NCBI GenBank assembly: GCA_963805505.1
Contig: CAWDUP010000001.1
Span: 186,001-250,000, forward strand
DNA from: JANPBY01 sp963805505
GTDB lineage: Bacteria; Actinomycetota; Actinomycetes; DATJPE01
Length of the DNA: 64,000 bases
Direction: 5' to 3'
Shown here: positions 47,701 through 55,299 of the stretch, piece by piece
Layout of the letters: every line of letters starts with the position of its first letter
Position numbering within the stretch: the first letter of the stretch is position 1
Translations under genes and position numbers: made by a program
The notes under the pieces: model-generated
What the model was told of the DNA's origin: nothing
The model's database searches: none
Seen by the model: only the letters and a program-made list of their open reading frames with translations

Positions 47701-48458
47701 GGCGGCTCGATGGCACCGATGTCATGGTGGCCACCACGCTTGACCTGAACACCTTCGACACCATCGACATCGAGCTGATGAACGACTACGGCGGCGGCCT
47801 CGACACCGCCACGATGCACGGTGACGTCATGGTGCTCCCGGTCTGGATCGGCGCCTTGGCCGACTACTACGGCGAGGCCTTCGACGGCACCGTCAACTAC
47901 CAGGTCGAGGGCTACAGCGCCTACCAGTCGGCGCCAATCGATGTCGTGGGCGGCGGCGGGAGTGGCCTCGGCCTCACCCTGTCCGGCCTTGCGCCCGCCT
48001 ACTTCGTGTCGGGTGACTCAGGCGTCACGATCAACTCCGATCAGCCTGGGGAGAAGCTCTCCGTTCACACGAATGAGGCGAGCAGCTCGGTCGACAAGGC
48101 CAAGGGGATCTTGCTCCTGCACCACCTGAACGCCACGGGAGATCGTGCCGAGGTGGTCAAGGTCAAGTCGCAGAGCAAGGCCACGTTGAGCCTGCAGGAC
48201 TCGACCGTCAACAAGGGTCAGCATGGCAAGGCCAAGGTCACCGTCACGATCCCGGGGACCTCGACCAAGCCTGGTGGCAAGGTCAAGGTCCTGGAGGGCA
48301 AGAAGGTGCTGGCTCACGGGACGCTCGAGCACGGCAAGGTGACCATCACCCTGCCGAAGCTGAGCGTGGGCACGCATCATCTGAAGGCCGTGTACAACGG
48401 CAACGGCTCCACGGCCGGAGCGACGTCGAACAAGGCGACGCTGAAGGTCAAGAAGTAG
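44766..48458 (+). CDS. Secreted subtilisin-like serine protease (S8) with PA insert
   Basis: A 1230-residue protein with a signal peptide ending AVAAS and an I9-like propeptide region up to about residue 180. The catalytic triad is Asp202 (GVIDTGIDYTH), His276 (EGHGSHVSGTAAG) and Ser637 (SGTSMASPHTAG). The wide gap before Ser holds a protease-associated (PA) domain. A fibronectin/Ig-like region follows, and the last 95 residues are an Ig-like domain with many lysines (LSLQDSTVNKGQHGKAKV). The start is GTG after GGAGG. It is most likely an exported degradative protease. No cell-wall anchor motif is seen. Confidence 0.92.
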   Translation: MARRPIDPREPARRRIRALAAASAVLMIPLAAVPAVAASHPGPKDRAAAHRLPEGVKSSPSIGLASKTPRSGSVSVMLQLDARPASTAYAAGLKTGKKTAAAASEAQTDVVRAQQDTVVAALSRPATRGTVLFRTHALYAGVAVHTDASRLAAMAALPGVKAIVPLTAKKPSNAVTVPLTGAPESWQTTGETGEGVTIGVIDTGIDYTHADFGGPGTIGAYNAALATDTKTPTYPDTAKVAGGYDFAGDDYNPDPSADNYDPVPQPDTNPLDCEGHGSHVSGTAAGYGVNADGSTFTGPYDTDTPFASLRIGPGMAPGATLYALKVFGCEGSTDVVSEALDWAADPNGDGDLSDHLDVVNMSLGSDFGSPDDPDAVSTNNAVIAGVTVVASMGNGGDLFEVGGSPGDATRSIAVAASDDPVDIYDGLAWAINNVDQENLVAQRSVAYDWANDPGITDQELVKIGDWSQPPSDSNNTDGCAPLSSGDAAIVAGKVPLLFWTDDDNARRCGSVARSGNVKAAGAIGSVFGDDAHRFAAGITGDTDIPVMEVNDDGTEALLSALASDPGDVTVTLTNALANSTKLVSSGPDDPTDEIAEFSSRGTTSGDVVKPDVSAPGVTVFSAAVGTGDAGVSESGTSMASPHTAGLAALVIGKHRGWNPEEVKAAIMGTADHSVYAEPAKQGQPLGINRAGLGRIDAKAAVDAQTLAYNADGSGSVSVSFGALDVTKKKTLTKKITVVNKRATSTASYTVGLDGVDSLPGATWSVSPSAVSLPAGGSATLTVSLTVDPKQLSHKPEPSLDLDPLGAGTPALYREWLSVTDGYVVLDPAGGTSAGPVKVGVFAAPRASSTMSASSSHVVVKGSGADKHGKITLKGNGVDNADGEYSTVSAFELAATSGALPNCSATVLDDCIPFADVKSADIAYVGAGSSAPLYDDPADGELYFAVGSQGQWRTAAGLVEFDVLFDVDHDGTPDAVTYSGRLDGTDVMVATTLDLNTFDTIDIELMNDYGGGLDTATMHGDVMVLPVWIGALADYYGEAFDGTVNYQVEGYSAYQSAPIDVVGGGGSGLGLTLSGLAPAYFVSGDSGVTINSDQPGEKLSVHTNEASSSVDKAKGILLLHHLNATGDRAEVVKVKSQSKATLSLQDSTVNKGQHGKAKVTVTIPGTSTKPGGKVKVLEGKKVLAHGTLEHGKVTITLPKLSVGTHHLKAVYNGNGSTAGATSNKATLKVKK

Positions 48459-48465
48459 CTAGGCC

Positions 48466-48504
48466 GACGACGGCCCGGCCCCTGCAGGGGGTCGGGCCGT
48501 CGTC
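48466..48504 (+). terminator. Terminator after subtilase gene
   Basis: GACGACGGCCCG pairs with CGGGCCGTCGTC, and a CCCC/GGGG inner stem closes on a TGCA loop. It has no T run and lies in the gap between the protease and leuB. Confidence 0.75.
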
Positions 48505-48576
48505 ATGTCCGCGGGCGAACGTCCAGGGAATGGACCAGAAAAGTCGGTCCGCGAGACGACCCCGTACCCTCAGCCG

Positions 48577-49623
48577 ATGAGCAGCATCCAACTGGCCGTG
48601 GTCCCGGGGGACGGGATCGGCACCGAGGTGGTCGCTGAGGGGCTCAAGGTGATGGCGGCGGCGCTTGGTTCGGACGGCCCGACCATCCAGGCCACCCCTT
48701 ACGACCTCGGTGCGCGTCGCTATCACGCGACGGGTGAGGTCCTTCCCGACGCCGTGCTCGACGAGCTGCGAGAGCACGACGCGATCCTGCTCGGTGCCGT
48801 CGGCGATCCGAGTGTGCCCCCGGGAGTCCTCGAGCGCGGGCTCTTGCTGCGGCTGCGCTTCGAGCTCGACCACCATGTCAATCTCCGCCCCGTCCGGCTC
48901 TTTCCGGGTGTGGTCAGCCCGGTCACAGCCGGCACATCCGACTCGATCGACATGGTGGTGGTCCGGGAGGGAACGGAAGGACCGTACGCCGGCTCGGGCG
49001 GTGCCCTGCGCCGCGGAACCGCGCACGAGGTGGCGACCGAGGAGAGCCTGAACACGGCGTACGGCGTCGAGCGCGTGGTCCGTGATGCGTTCGCTCGCGC
49101 GGAGAATCGGCCGCGAAAACACCTGACGTTGGTCCACAAGACGAATGTGCTGGTCAACTCGGGAAGCCTCTGGCAGCGCACCGTTGACCGGGTCGCTGCC
49201 GAGTTCCCGGATGTCGTGGTCGCGTACAGCCACGTGGACGCGGCAGCCATGTTCTTCGTGACCGACCCGGGTCGCTTCGATGTCGTCGTCACCGACAACC
49301 TCTTCGGCGACATCCTCACCGACATCGGAGCAGCGATCGCCGGAGGGATCGGGCTGGCTGCCAGCGGCAACATCGATGTCAGTCGGACCAACCCCAGCAT
49401 GTTCGAGCCCGTGCACGGCTCTGCTCCCGACATAGCCGGGCAGGGCAAGGCGGATCCGACCGCCACCGTGCTCTCGGTGGCCATGCTGCTGGCGCACCTG
49501 GGTTATCAGGAGGCGGCCGACCGCATCGAGGCGGCCGTCGCCAGCGACCTCGCCGTTCGCGCAACAGGACCGGAGCGCAGCACCAGCCAAGTGGGCGACG
49601 ATCTCGCCGCTGCCGCGACCTGA
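48577..49623 (+). CDS. leuB: 3-isopropylmalate dehydrogenase
   Basis: The 348-residue protein has the opening LAVVPGDGIGTEVVAEGL, the arginine-containing VREGTEGPYAGSGG, YSHVDAAAM and the signature DNLFGDILTDIGAAIAGG, with the metal Asp. It oxidises 3-isopropylmalate for leucine, and homologs also accept 3-methylmalate in the citramalate route. Start ATG at 48577 begins the family N-terminus; the frame is open 24 codons upstream. ilvE follows 28 bases on. Confidence 0.95.
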   Translation: MSSIQLAVVPGDGIGTEVVAEGLKVMAAALGSDGPTIQATPYDLGARRYHATGEVLPDAVLDELREHDAILLGAVGDPSVPPGVLERGLLLRLRFELDHHVNLRPVRLFPGVVSPVTAGTSDSIDMVVVREGTEGPYAGSGGALRRGTAHEVATEESLNTAYGVERVVRDAFARAENRPRKHLTLVHKTNVLVNSGSLWQRTVDRVAAEFPDVVVAYSHVDAAAMFFVTDPGRFDVVVTDNLFGDILTDIGAAIAGGIGLAASGNIDVSRTNPSMFEPVHGSAPDIAGQGKADPTATVLSVAMLLAHLGYQEAADRIEAAVASDLAVRATGPERSTSQVGDDLAAAAT

Positions 49624-49651
49624 GCGGCGCCTTGCGAGGTACGGTCGGAGC

Positions 49652-50752
49652 ATGAGCACCCTCGCCCTCAAACCCACGAGCAGCCCGCTCGCCGCAGCCG
49701 AGCGCGACGCGATCCTCGCCGACCCCGGTTTCGGCCGGCACTTCACCGACCACATGGTCACCGTGCAGTGGGACGAGGGACGCGGCTGGCACGACGCGCA
49801 GCTCGTGCCGTACGCCCCTTTGCAGCTCGACCCGGCGGCGATGGTGCTGCACTACGGCCAGGCGATCTTTGAAGGCCTCAAGGCCTACCACCAGCCGGAC
49901 GGATCGATCGCTTCGTTTCGCCCGCTGGAGAACGCCCGTCGGTTCCAGCGGTCGGCCGCGAGGTTGGCCATGCCCAGCCTGCCCGAGGAGCTGTTCCTCG
50001 ACGCCATCGAGGCGCTGGTCAGCCAGGACGCCGCTTGGGTCCCCGAAGGAGCTGAGCGGAGCCTCTACCTACGACCTTTCATGTTTTCCACCGAGGTCGG
50101 GCTCGGCGTCCGCCCCGCGGCGTCTTACGTCTTCGTGCTGATCGCTTCTCCGGCAGGTGCGTACTTCCCACGGGGGCTCAAGCCCGTGTCGGTCTGGCTT
50201 TGCGAGGACTATGTGCGCGCTGCGCCCGGTGGCACAGGTGAAGCCAAGTGCGCCGGCAACTACGCCGCCTCGCTGGTGGCTCAGGCCCAGGCATCGGAGA
50301 AGGGATGCGACCAGGTCGTCTGGCTCGACGCCAACGAGCACCGCTGGGTCGAGGAGATGGGCGGGATGAACCTCTACTTCGTCCACGGGTCGGGCAGCGA
50401 CGTCCGGATCGTGACCCCGGCCCTGACCGGGGCACTGCTGCCCGGCGTGACCAGAGACTCCCTGCTGACCCTGGCCGGTGACCTCGGCTATGCCGCCACC
50501 GAAGGCCGGATCAGTACGGCGGACTGGCAGGCGGGGAACGAGTCCGGGGAGATCACCGAGGTCTTCGCCTGCGGTACCGCGGCGGTCATCACGCCGGTCG
50601 GTGAGGTCAAGGCAGCCGGCCGCTCCTGGTCTGTCGGCGACGGCTCGACCGGCCCGGTCACATCCCGGCTACGCGAGACGTTGCTCGGCATCCAGACCGG
50701 GGATGCAGCCGACACCCACGGCTGGATGCACCAGCTGGTGGCCCCGCGCTAG
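49652..50752 (+). CDS. ilvE: Branched-chain amino acid aminotransferase
   Basis: The 366-residue PLP enzyme of fold type IV. The PLP lysine is Lys199 in GGTGEAKCAGNYAASL. Also visible: HYGQAIFEGLKAY and EEMGGMNLYFV, both typical of the long (eukaryote-like) actinobacterial IlvE. It carries out the last step of leucine, isoleucine and valine synthesis. It converges with the esterase gene. Confidence 0.95.
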   Translation: MSTLALKPTSSPLAAAERDAILADPGFGRHFTDHMVTVQWDEGRGWHDAQLVPYAPLQLDPAAMVLHYGQAIFEGLKAYHQPDGSIASFRPLENARRFQRSAARLAMPSLPEELFLDAIEALVSQDAAWVPEGAERSLYLRPFMFSTEVGLGVRPAASYVFVLIASPAGAYFPRGLKPVSVWLCEDYVRAAPGGTGEAKCAGNYAASLVAQAQASEKGCDQVVWLDANEHRWVEEMGGMNLYFVHGSGSDVRIVTPALTGALLPGVTRDSLLTLAGDLGYAATEGRISTADWQAGNESGEITEVFACGTAAVITPVGEVKAAGRSWSVGDGSTGPVTSRLRETLLGIQTGDAADTHGWMHQLVAPR

Positions 50753-51615
50753 GCAGTCGGTATCAGCTCAGGGACGATCCGATGAAGGCGAAGGCGTCCG
50801 GGGTCACCCGGTTCCAGTAGTCGCGGGTGTGCGCCCCGGGGGAGTACGTCGGCGATCGCCGGTCCTCCCGGGATCGCCGCCGCCAGCGCGACCACGTTGT
50901 CGTACAACGCGTCGGCCGTTCCGCACCAAAGGGCGGTCCGGCTGCCATCGAGCCGCTCGACCCCGGTGAAGACCGCGTCGCCCGGAGCGACGGCAGGGCT
51001 CAGGGCGCTCACGCCCTGCAGCCAACCGGGATGGCGCTCCGCAGCGGCCAGTGCCCCGTGGCCACCCATCGACCAGCCGTAGGCCGCGATCCGAGAGCTG
51101 TCGAAGCGAAGTTCGTCGCACCAAGCGGGGAGCTCGTCGTGGAGCATCGCCTGCGGGTCGTCCCCGGCCCCGTCACCTTCCCAGAACGTGCGCCCGCCGT
51201 CGGCTCCGACCAAGACGAACGGCGGTGCTCCCGCGCGGACCGCAGCGGTCAAGAACCGACCGAGCCCGAAGGCTTCGTAGTCAGCGGTCGTGGCACTCGC
51301 CCCGTGCAGAACCAGGCACACCGGGAGGCCAGAACCGTCGCCGTAACCGTCCGGCACGGCGGTGTAGAAGCCCACCGTCTGACCGCGAGCCGCGGAGTCT
51401 CGTTGGTCGAGTCGGACGTGCTGCGGCACATCCGGGATGACGCCAGCCGGCCCTTTGTCGGCGAAGACCCTGCGAACCCTGGCCGGGAGTGGCAGTACGT
51501 CTGCCGCTATGGCCGCCGCACCGACACCGACTGCGACCAACCCGCCCGCTCCGGCCAGCAACAGGGCACGGCGGCTCACCCCGCGCTGGGAGGCGTCCCC
51601 TCCGGGGTTGGTCAC
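50749..51615 (-). CDS. Alpha/beta-hydrolase esterase, exported, C-terminus frameshifted
   Basis: The 288-residue frame has a twin-arginine-like start (SRRALLLAGAGG) and an esterase domain with the nucleophile elbow YGWSMGGHGAL and LVLHGASATTADYEAF. The end reads GAHPRLLEPGDPGRLRLHR, not a family sequence. Another frame gives GAHTRDYWNRVTPDAFAFIG with the histidine and Tyr-Trp expected for an esterase-D-like C-terminus, stopping at 50763. One base is therefore probably gained or lost in the CCCCCGGGG run near 50840. Corrected, the gene no longer overlaps ilvE. It is the second gene of a pair with the SGNH protein upstream (ATGA overlap). Confidence 0.82.
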   Translation of the reverse strand: MTNPGGDASQRGVSRRALLLAGAGGLVAVGVGAAAIAADVLPLPARVRRVFADKGPAGVIPDVPQHVRLDQRDSAARGQTVGFYTAVPDGYGDGSGLPVCLVLHGASATTADYEAFGLGRFLTAAVRAGAPPFVLVGADGGRTFWEGDGAGDDPQAMLHDELPAWCDELRFDSSRIAAYGWSMGGHGALAAAERHPGWLQGVSALSPAVAPGDAVFTGVERLDGSRTALWCGTADALYDNVVALAAAIPGGPAIADVLPRGAHPRLLEPGDPGRLRLHRIVPELIPTA

Positions 51616-52604
51616 CCGTCTCCGGCCCAGCTGCCCGATGCCTCCGGTGCGGGGGAGCTCGTCGGCGGATCCGATGGTGGGTTGGTGGGGGATGGTGATG
51701 GTTGGTTCGGGCTAGGAGGAGTCGACGGACTCGTGCTGGCCGACGGGGACGACGGGGAAGGCTTGGCTGATCGTGTGGGCGAAGGAGCGGGCCGACTGCT
51801 GGACGAGGTCGCTGGTGCCGGTCCGACGCCGGGTGCACCGCCACCGCCAGGTGCCAGGAACGCTGACGGCGGAAGGTATTCCTTCGGTGCCACCGGTGCA
51901 TTCGGGTCCAACGGCGAGCAGAAGAGCACTGCATCGGCCAGTGCCTTCGCGCGCGCCTCGTTGCCCGTGTTGTCGGGGTGGATGCCGTCGCCGGACAGCC
52001 ACTCCGGATGTGCACTCGTCATCTCGGTCCAGGGAACCTCGATGACGTTCGACCGTCCGTCGAAGGCTCGCTCCAGGGCGTCGTTGGCCGCTGCCATCCC
52101 GTCAGCAAAGGCTTCTGGACGCACGACATCGGCCCACACGACGCAGCGATCTGGACCTGCCAGGTCGAGGATGCGTCTGGCCTCCTCCTCGAGGGCGGGG
52201 GCACTCAAGTCGTTGGTTCCACTGCTCACGAGCAGAACAGGTGGCAGTGGGCCGGTCGCCGCCCGCGCCTCGAGCTGAAGTCGAGATCCGTGCGTGTCAC
52301 GCCCGACTTCTGCCTCCCACGTGACGGTGCGATCCGGCAGCAGATCGGCGATCCAGGGGTAGGTGCTCAAGGCCAGCGAGTCACCGAGGAAGAGCACCGG
52401 CTGGCCTGGAGGCAGCATGGGCTCCCCGGGCCCCACGACGGTGCCGGACGGCGAGGGGAGAACGCTTGCGGCGTCTACCGCAGTCGGTGACGGCAGCGGG
52501 CTGCCTTGAGCCTCAGGTTCGCCGGAGGACCAGACCACGCCACCCACGACGACAGCGCCAACCACCACAGCGACGCTCAGGGCAGCGATCCGGGTGCGTG
52601 TCAC
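51612..52604 (-). CDS. Membrane-anchored SGNH hydrolase with Pro/Ser tail
   Basis: A 330-residue protein. Residues 1-30 form a signal anchor (IAALSVAVVVGAVVVGGVVW). The SGNH blocks are LFLGDSLALS, SSGTNDL and SGDGIHPDN. The last 75 residues are proline- and serine-rich low-complexity sequence, suited to spanning the cell wall. I chose the GTG at 52604, just before the membrane segment; the open frame upstream lies inside the cimA leader and gene and is not coding. It is coupled to the esterase by a four-base overlap. Substrate unknown, probably a surface ester. Confidence 0.85.
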   Translation of the reverse strand: MTRTRIAALSVAVVVGAVVVGGVVWSSGEPEAQGSPLPSPTAVDAASVLPSPSGTVVGPGEPMLPPGQPVLFLGDSLALSTYPWIADLLPDRTVTWEAEVGRDTHGSRLQLEARAATGPLPPVLLVSSGTNDLSAPALEEEARRILDLAGPDRCVVWADVVRPEAFADGMAAANDALERAFDGRSNVIEVPWTEMTSAHPEWLSGDGIHPDNTGNEARAKALADAVLFCSPLDPNAPVAPKEYLPPSAFLAPGGGGAPGVGPAPATSSSSRPAPSPTRSAKPSPSSPSASTSPSTPPSPNQPSPSPTNPPSDPPTSSPAPEASGSWAGDG

Positions 52605-52697
52605 GGCCGCGCCCTGCGACGTCCGACCCCAGTGCCAGCGGCCGCTATCGCTGGCCCCGCGGTGCCCATCTGCACGATGGTATGTCAGACTCGTGCG

Positions 52698-52739
52698 GTG
52701 CTGAACTCGCTCGAGATTAGCGACCGGCGCGCCGGCTGA
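52698..52739 (+). CDS. cimA leader peptide (attenuator)
   Basis: A GTG-started frame of 13 codons reads MLNSLEISDRRAG, with two Leu and one Ile. It has the same length and the same final three residues as the ilvB leader. The DNA GCGCGCCGGCTGAC at its end is identical to 14 bases of that leader. A T-tailed hairpin follows 20 bases later. The branched-chain residues are fewer than in the ilvB leader, so its effector is less clear. Confidence 0.65.
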   Translation: MLNSLEISDRRAG

Positions 52740-52759
52740 CCCGACCCTGGCCCGCGCGC

Positions 52760-52790
52760 AGACCTCCCACGAATCGTGGGGGGTCTTTTT
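52760..52790 (+). terminator. cimA attenuator terminator
   Basis: AGACCTCCCACG pairs with CGTGGGGGGTCT (one G-T wobble) and a TTTTT run follows directly. It lies 30 bases before the cimA start, inside the mRNA leader. Confidence 0.88.
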
Positions 52791-52820
52791 CGTCGGGCAC
52801 CAACCGCAAGGAGACCCTCG

Positions 52821-54455
52821 ATGGACGAGCTGCAGGCCGAGCAGACCGCACCTCAGACGGGACTGATCGACGCTGAGGCCTTTCACGTCTACGACACCAC
52901 GTTGCGCGACGGGGCGCAGCAGGAGGGTCTTTCGTTGTCCGTGGCCGACAAGCTGGCCATCGCCGGCCACCTGGACGACCTCGGGGTGAGCTTCATCGAA
53001 GGTGGTTGGCCTGGGGCGAGCCCGAAGGACACCGAGTTCTTCCGACGGGCCAAGAACGAGCTCACCTTGCGCCACGCGACGCTGACGGCTTTCGGGTCCA
53101 CCAGGCGCCCCGATGTGCCGGTGGCAGCCGACGAGCTGGTGCGGGCCTTGGTCGAGGCAGACACGGCGATCGTCACTCTCGTGGCCAAGAGCCACGCCCA
53201 CCACGTCGAGCTCGCATTGCGGACCGACCTCGCGGAAAACCTGGCCATGGTCCGTGACACGGTGGCGTTCTTGGTTGCCGAGGGACGCCGCGTCTTCCTC
53301 GATGCCGAGCACTTCTTCGACGGATACCGAAGCGATCGTGCCTATGCCCTCGAGGTCCTGCAGGCCGCCGCCGCAGCTGGCGCGGAGCTCTCGGCGCTGT
53401 GCGACACCAACGGGGGGATGCTCCCCGACGAGGTCGCCCAGGTGGTCGATGACGTCGTGCGCTCCACCGGAATCAGGGTAGGGATCCACTGCCACAACGA
53501 CACCGGATGTGCTGTGGCGAACTCCCTGTCCGCTGTGGCGGCAGGCGCTACCCACGTGCAAGGGACGCTGAACGGATACGGCGAACGTACGGGCAACGCC
53601 GATCTCGTCGCTGTGGTGGCGAACCTCGAGCTCAAGGTCGGCCGCCGGGTACTGCCCGACGAAGCGCTGCGCGAGGCGACCCGGATCGCTCACGCGGTGT
53701 CGGAGGTCACGAACGTGCCGCCGTACTCCCGTCAGCCCTACGTAGGAACGAGCGCATTCGCCCACAAGGCAGGACTGCACGCCAGCGCCATCAAGGTGGA
53801 TCCGGCGATGTATCAGCACGAGGACCCAGAGACGGTGGGAAACGACATGCGGATGCTCGTGTCGGAGATGGCCGGGCGAGCCAGCATCGAGATCAAAGGC
53901 AAGGAGATGGGCATCGACTTGGCGGGGGATCGCGAGCTCGCCGGTCGGATCACCGATCGAGTCAAGGAGCTGGAATCCCGCGGCTACACCTTCGAGGCGG
54001 CCGACGCCTCGTTCGAGCTGTTGCTGCGCTCGGAGGTCGATGGCGTACGGCCCCGGTACTGGCAGGTCGAATCATGGCGAGCGATCGTCGAGTCCCGCGA
54101 GGACGGGCAGGAAGCGCTCGCGGAGGCGACGGTGAAGGTGCGCGCCGGCGGACAGCGAGTCGTGGCGGTCGGAGAAGGCAACGGTCCGGTCAATGCGCTC
54201 GACCAGGCGTTGAGGCAGGCGGTCGGCCAGCTCTACCCAGGCATCGAGCGGCTGGAGCTCATCGACTACAAGGTGCGCATCACCGATGCGGATCACGGCA
54301 CCGACGCCATGACGCGAGTTCTGGTGGAGACGAGCGACGGAGTCAGTTCTTGGGTCACGGTCGGAGTCGGGAGCAACGTCGTCGAGGCATCCTGGGAGGC
54401 GTTGACCGACGGGTTGACGTTCGGGTTGCTCCGCTCTGGTGAGGTGGCCCGCTAG
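52821..54455 (+). CDS. cimA: Citramalate synthase
   Basis: The 544-residue protein begins with YDTTLRDGAQQEGLSLS and has GIHCHNDTGCAVANSL, both from the isopropylmalate/citramalate synthase family, with an LeuA-dimer regulatory domain at the C-terminus. The sequence VSFIEGGWPGASPKDTEFF is typical of the citramalate synthase subfamily, which condenses acetyl-CoA with pyruvate to make 2-ketobutyrate for isoleucine without threonine. I used ATG at 52821, after AAGGAGA. No leuA or ilvA is in the window. LeuCD downstream and LeuB upstream could serve both this and leucine. Confidence 0.9.
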   Translation: MDELQAEQTAPQTGLIDAEAFHVYDTTLRDGAQQEGLSLSVADKLAIAGHLDDLGVSFIEGGWPGASPKDTEFFRRAKNELTLRHATLTAFGSTRRPDVPVAADELVRALVEADTAIVTLVAKSHAHHVELALRTDLAENLAMVRDTVAFLVAEGRRVFLDAEHFFDGYRSDRAYALEVLQAAAAAGAELSALCDTNGGMLPDEVAQVVDDVVRSTGIRVGIHCHNDTGCAVANSLSAVAAGATHVQGTLNGYGERTGNADLVAVVANLELKVGRRVLPDEALREATRIAHAVSEVTNVPPYSRQPYVGTSAFAHKAGLHASAIKVDPAMYQHEDPETVGNDMRMLVSEMAGRASIEIKGKEMGIDLAGDRELAGRITDRVKELESRGYTFEAADASFELLLRSEVDGVRPRYWQVESWRAIVESREDGQEALAEATVKVRAGGQRVVAVGEGNGPVNALDQALRQAVGQLYPGIERLELIDYKVRITDADHGTDAMTRVLVETSDGVSSWVTVGVGSNVVEASWEALTDGLTFGLLRSGEVAR

Positions 54456-54510
54456 CGCCGTTCCTCCCGCGGTCGGCTGGGCCGGGAGGGCGCGGGTAGC
54501 CTCACCTGTC

Positions 54511-55299
54511 GTGCGTATCTGCAGATTTAGCGTCCAGAACGATGCTGGCGACGGAGAGGTCGCCTTCGGCGTCGTTGACGGCGAAGGAGAAGCGGCATCG
54601 GTCACGGCCATCAAGGGTCACCCGTTCGGCGCCTTCGAGGTCTCGACCGCGCGATTTCGGCTCGGTGACGTTCGGTTGCTCTCGCCCGTGCTTCCGAGCA
54701 AGGTGGTCGCGATCGGGAAGAACTACGCCGAGCACGCTCGCGAGATGGGCGCTGAACCACCCGCGGAACCCGTCGTCTTCCTGAAGCCGTCGACGTCGGT
54801 CATCGGTCCGGGTGACCCGATTCCATATCCAGCGCTGTCCCACGAGGTGCATCACGAGGCCGAGCTCGCCGTGGTGATCGGCCGGCTGTGCCGCGAGGTC
54901 CCCATCGAGCGGGCACCCGAGGTCGTGCTGGGCTATACCGCGGCCAACGACGTGACCGCCCGTGACCTGCAGCGCAGCGATGATCAGTGGACGCGGGCCA
55001 AGGGATTCGACGGCTTTTGCCCGCTCGGACCATGGATCACCACCGATCTCGACGCCTCAGACCTGGCGGTGTCGTGCAGCGTCAACGGTGAGATCCGCCA
55101 GGACGACCGCACCAGCGCGCTGATCCGTGGCGTGCCCGAGCTGGTCTCCTACGTCTCTGCCGTCATGACCCTGTTGCCGGGCGACGTGATCCTCACCGGG
55201 ACGCCGGCGGGCGTCGGCCCCCTCGAGGTGGGTGACGAGGTCTCGGTCACTGTCGAAGGGGTCGGCACTTTGACCAACCCGGTGGTGGCTCGTGGCTGA
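54511..55299 (+). CDS. Fumarylacetoacetate hydrolase family protein
   Basis: The 262-residue protein has the FAH signature GKNYAEHAREMG, with metal ligands in HHEAELAVVIG and TAANDVTARDLQ, and the family ending LTGTPAGVGPLEVGDEV. Members hydrolyse or isomerise 2-keto acid derivatives of aromatic degradation, or decarboxylate oxaloacetate. The substrate is unknown here. The start is GTG at 54511. It overlaps gltX by eight bases. Confidence 0.9.
   Translation: MRICRFSVQNDAGDGEVAFGVVDGEGEAASVTAIKGHPFGAFEVSTARFRLGDVRLLSPVLPSKVVAIGKNYAEHAREMGAEPPAEPVVFLKPSTSVIGPGDPIPYPALSHEVHHEAELAVVIGRLCREVPIERAPEVVLGYTAANDVTARDLQRSDDQWTRAKGFDGFCPLGPWITTDLDASDLAVSCSVNGEIRQDDRTSALIRGVPELVSYVSAVMTLLPGDVILTGTPAGVGPLEVGDEVSVTVEGVGTLTNPVVARG

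Noticed and set aside
51612..53819. A 735-codon open frame running antisense through the cimA leader and gene
   Set aside because: Only the part from 52604 down carries SGNH motifs and a membrane anchor. The rest is the complement of cimA with no family sequence.
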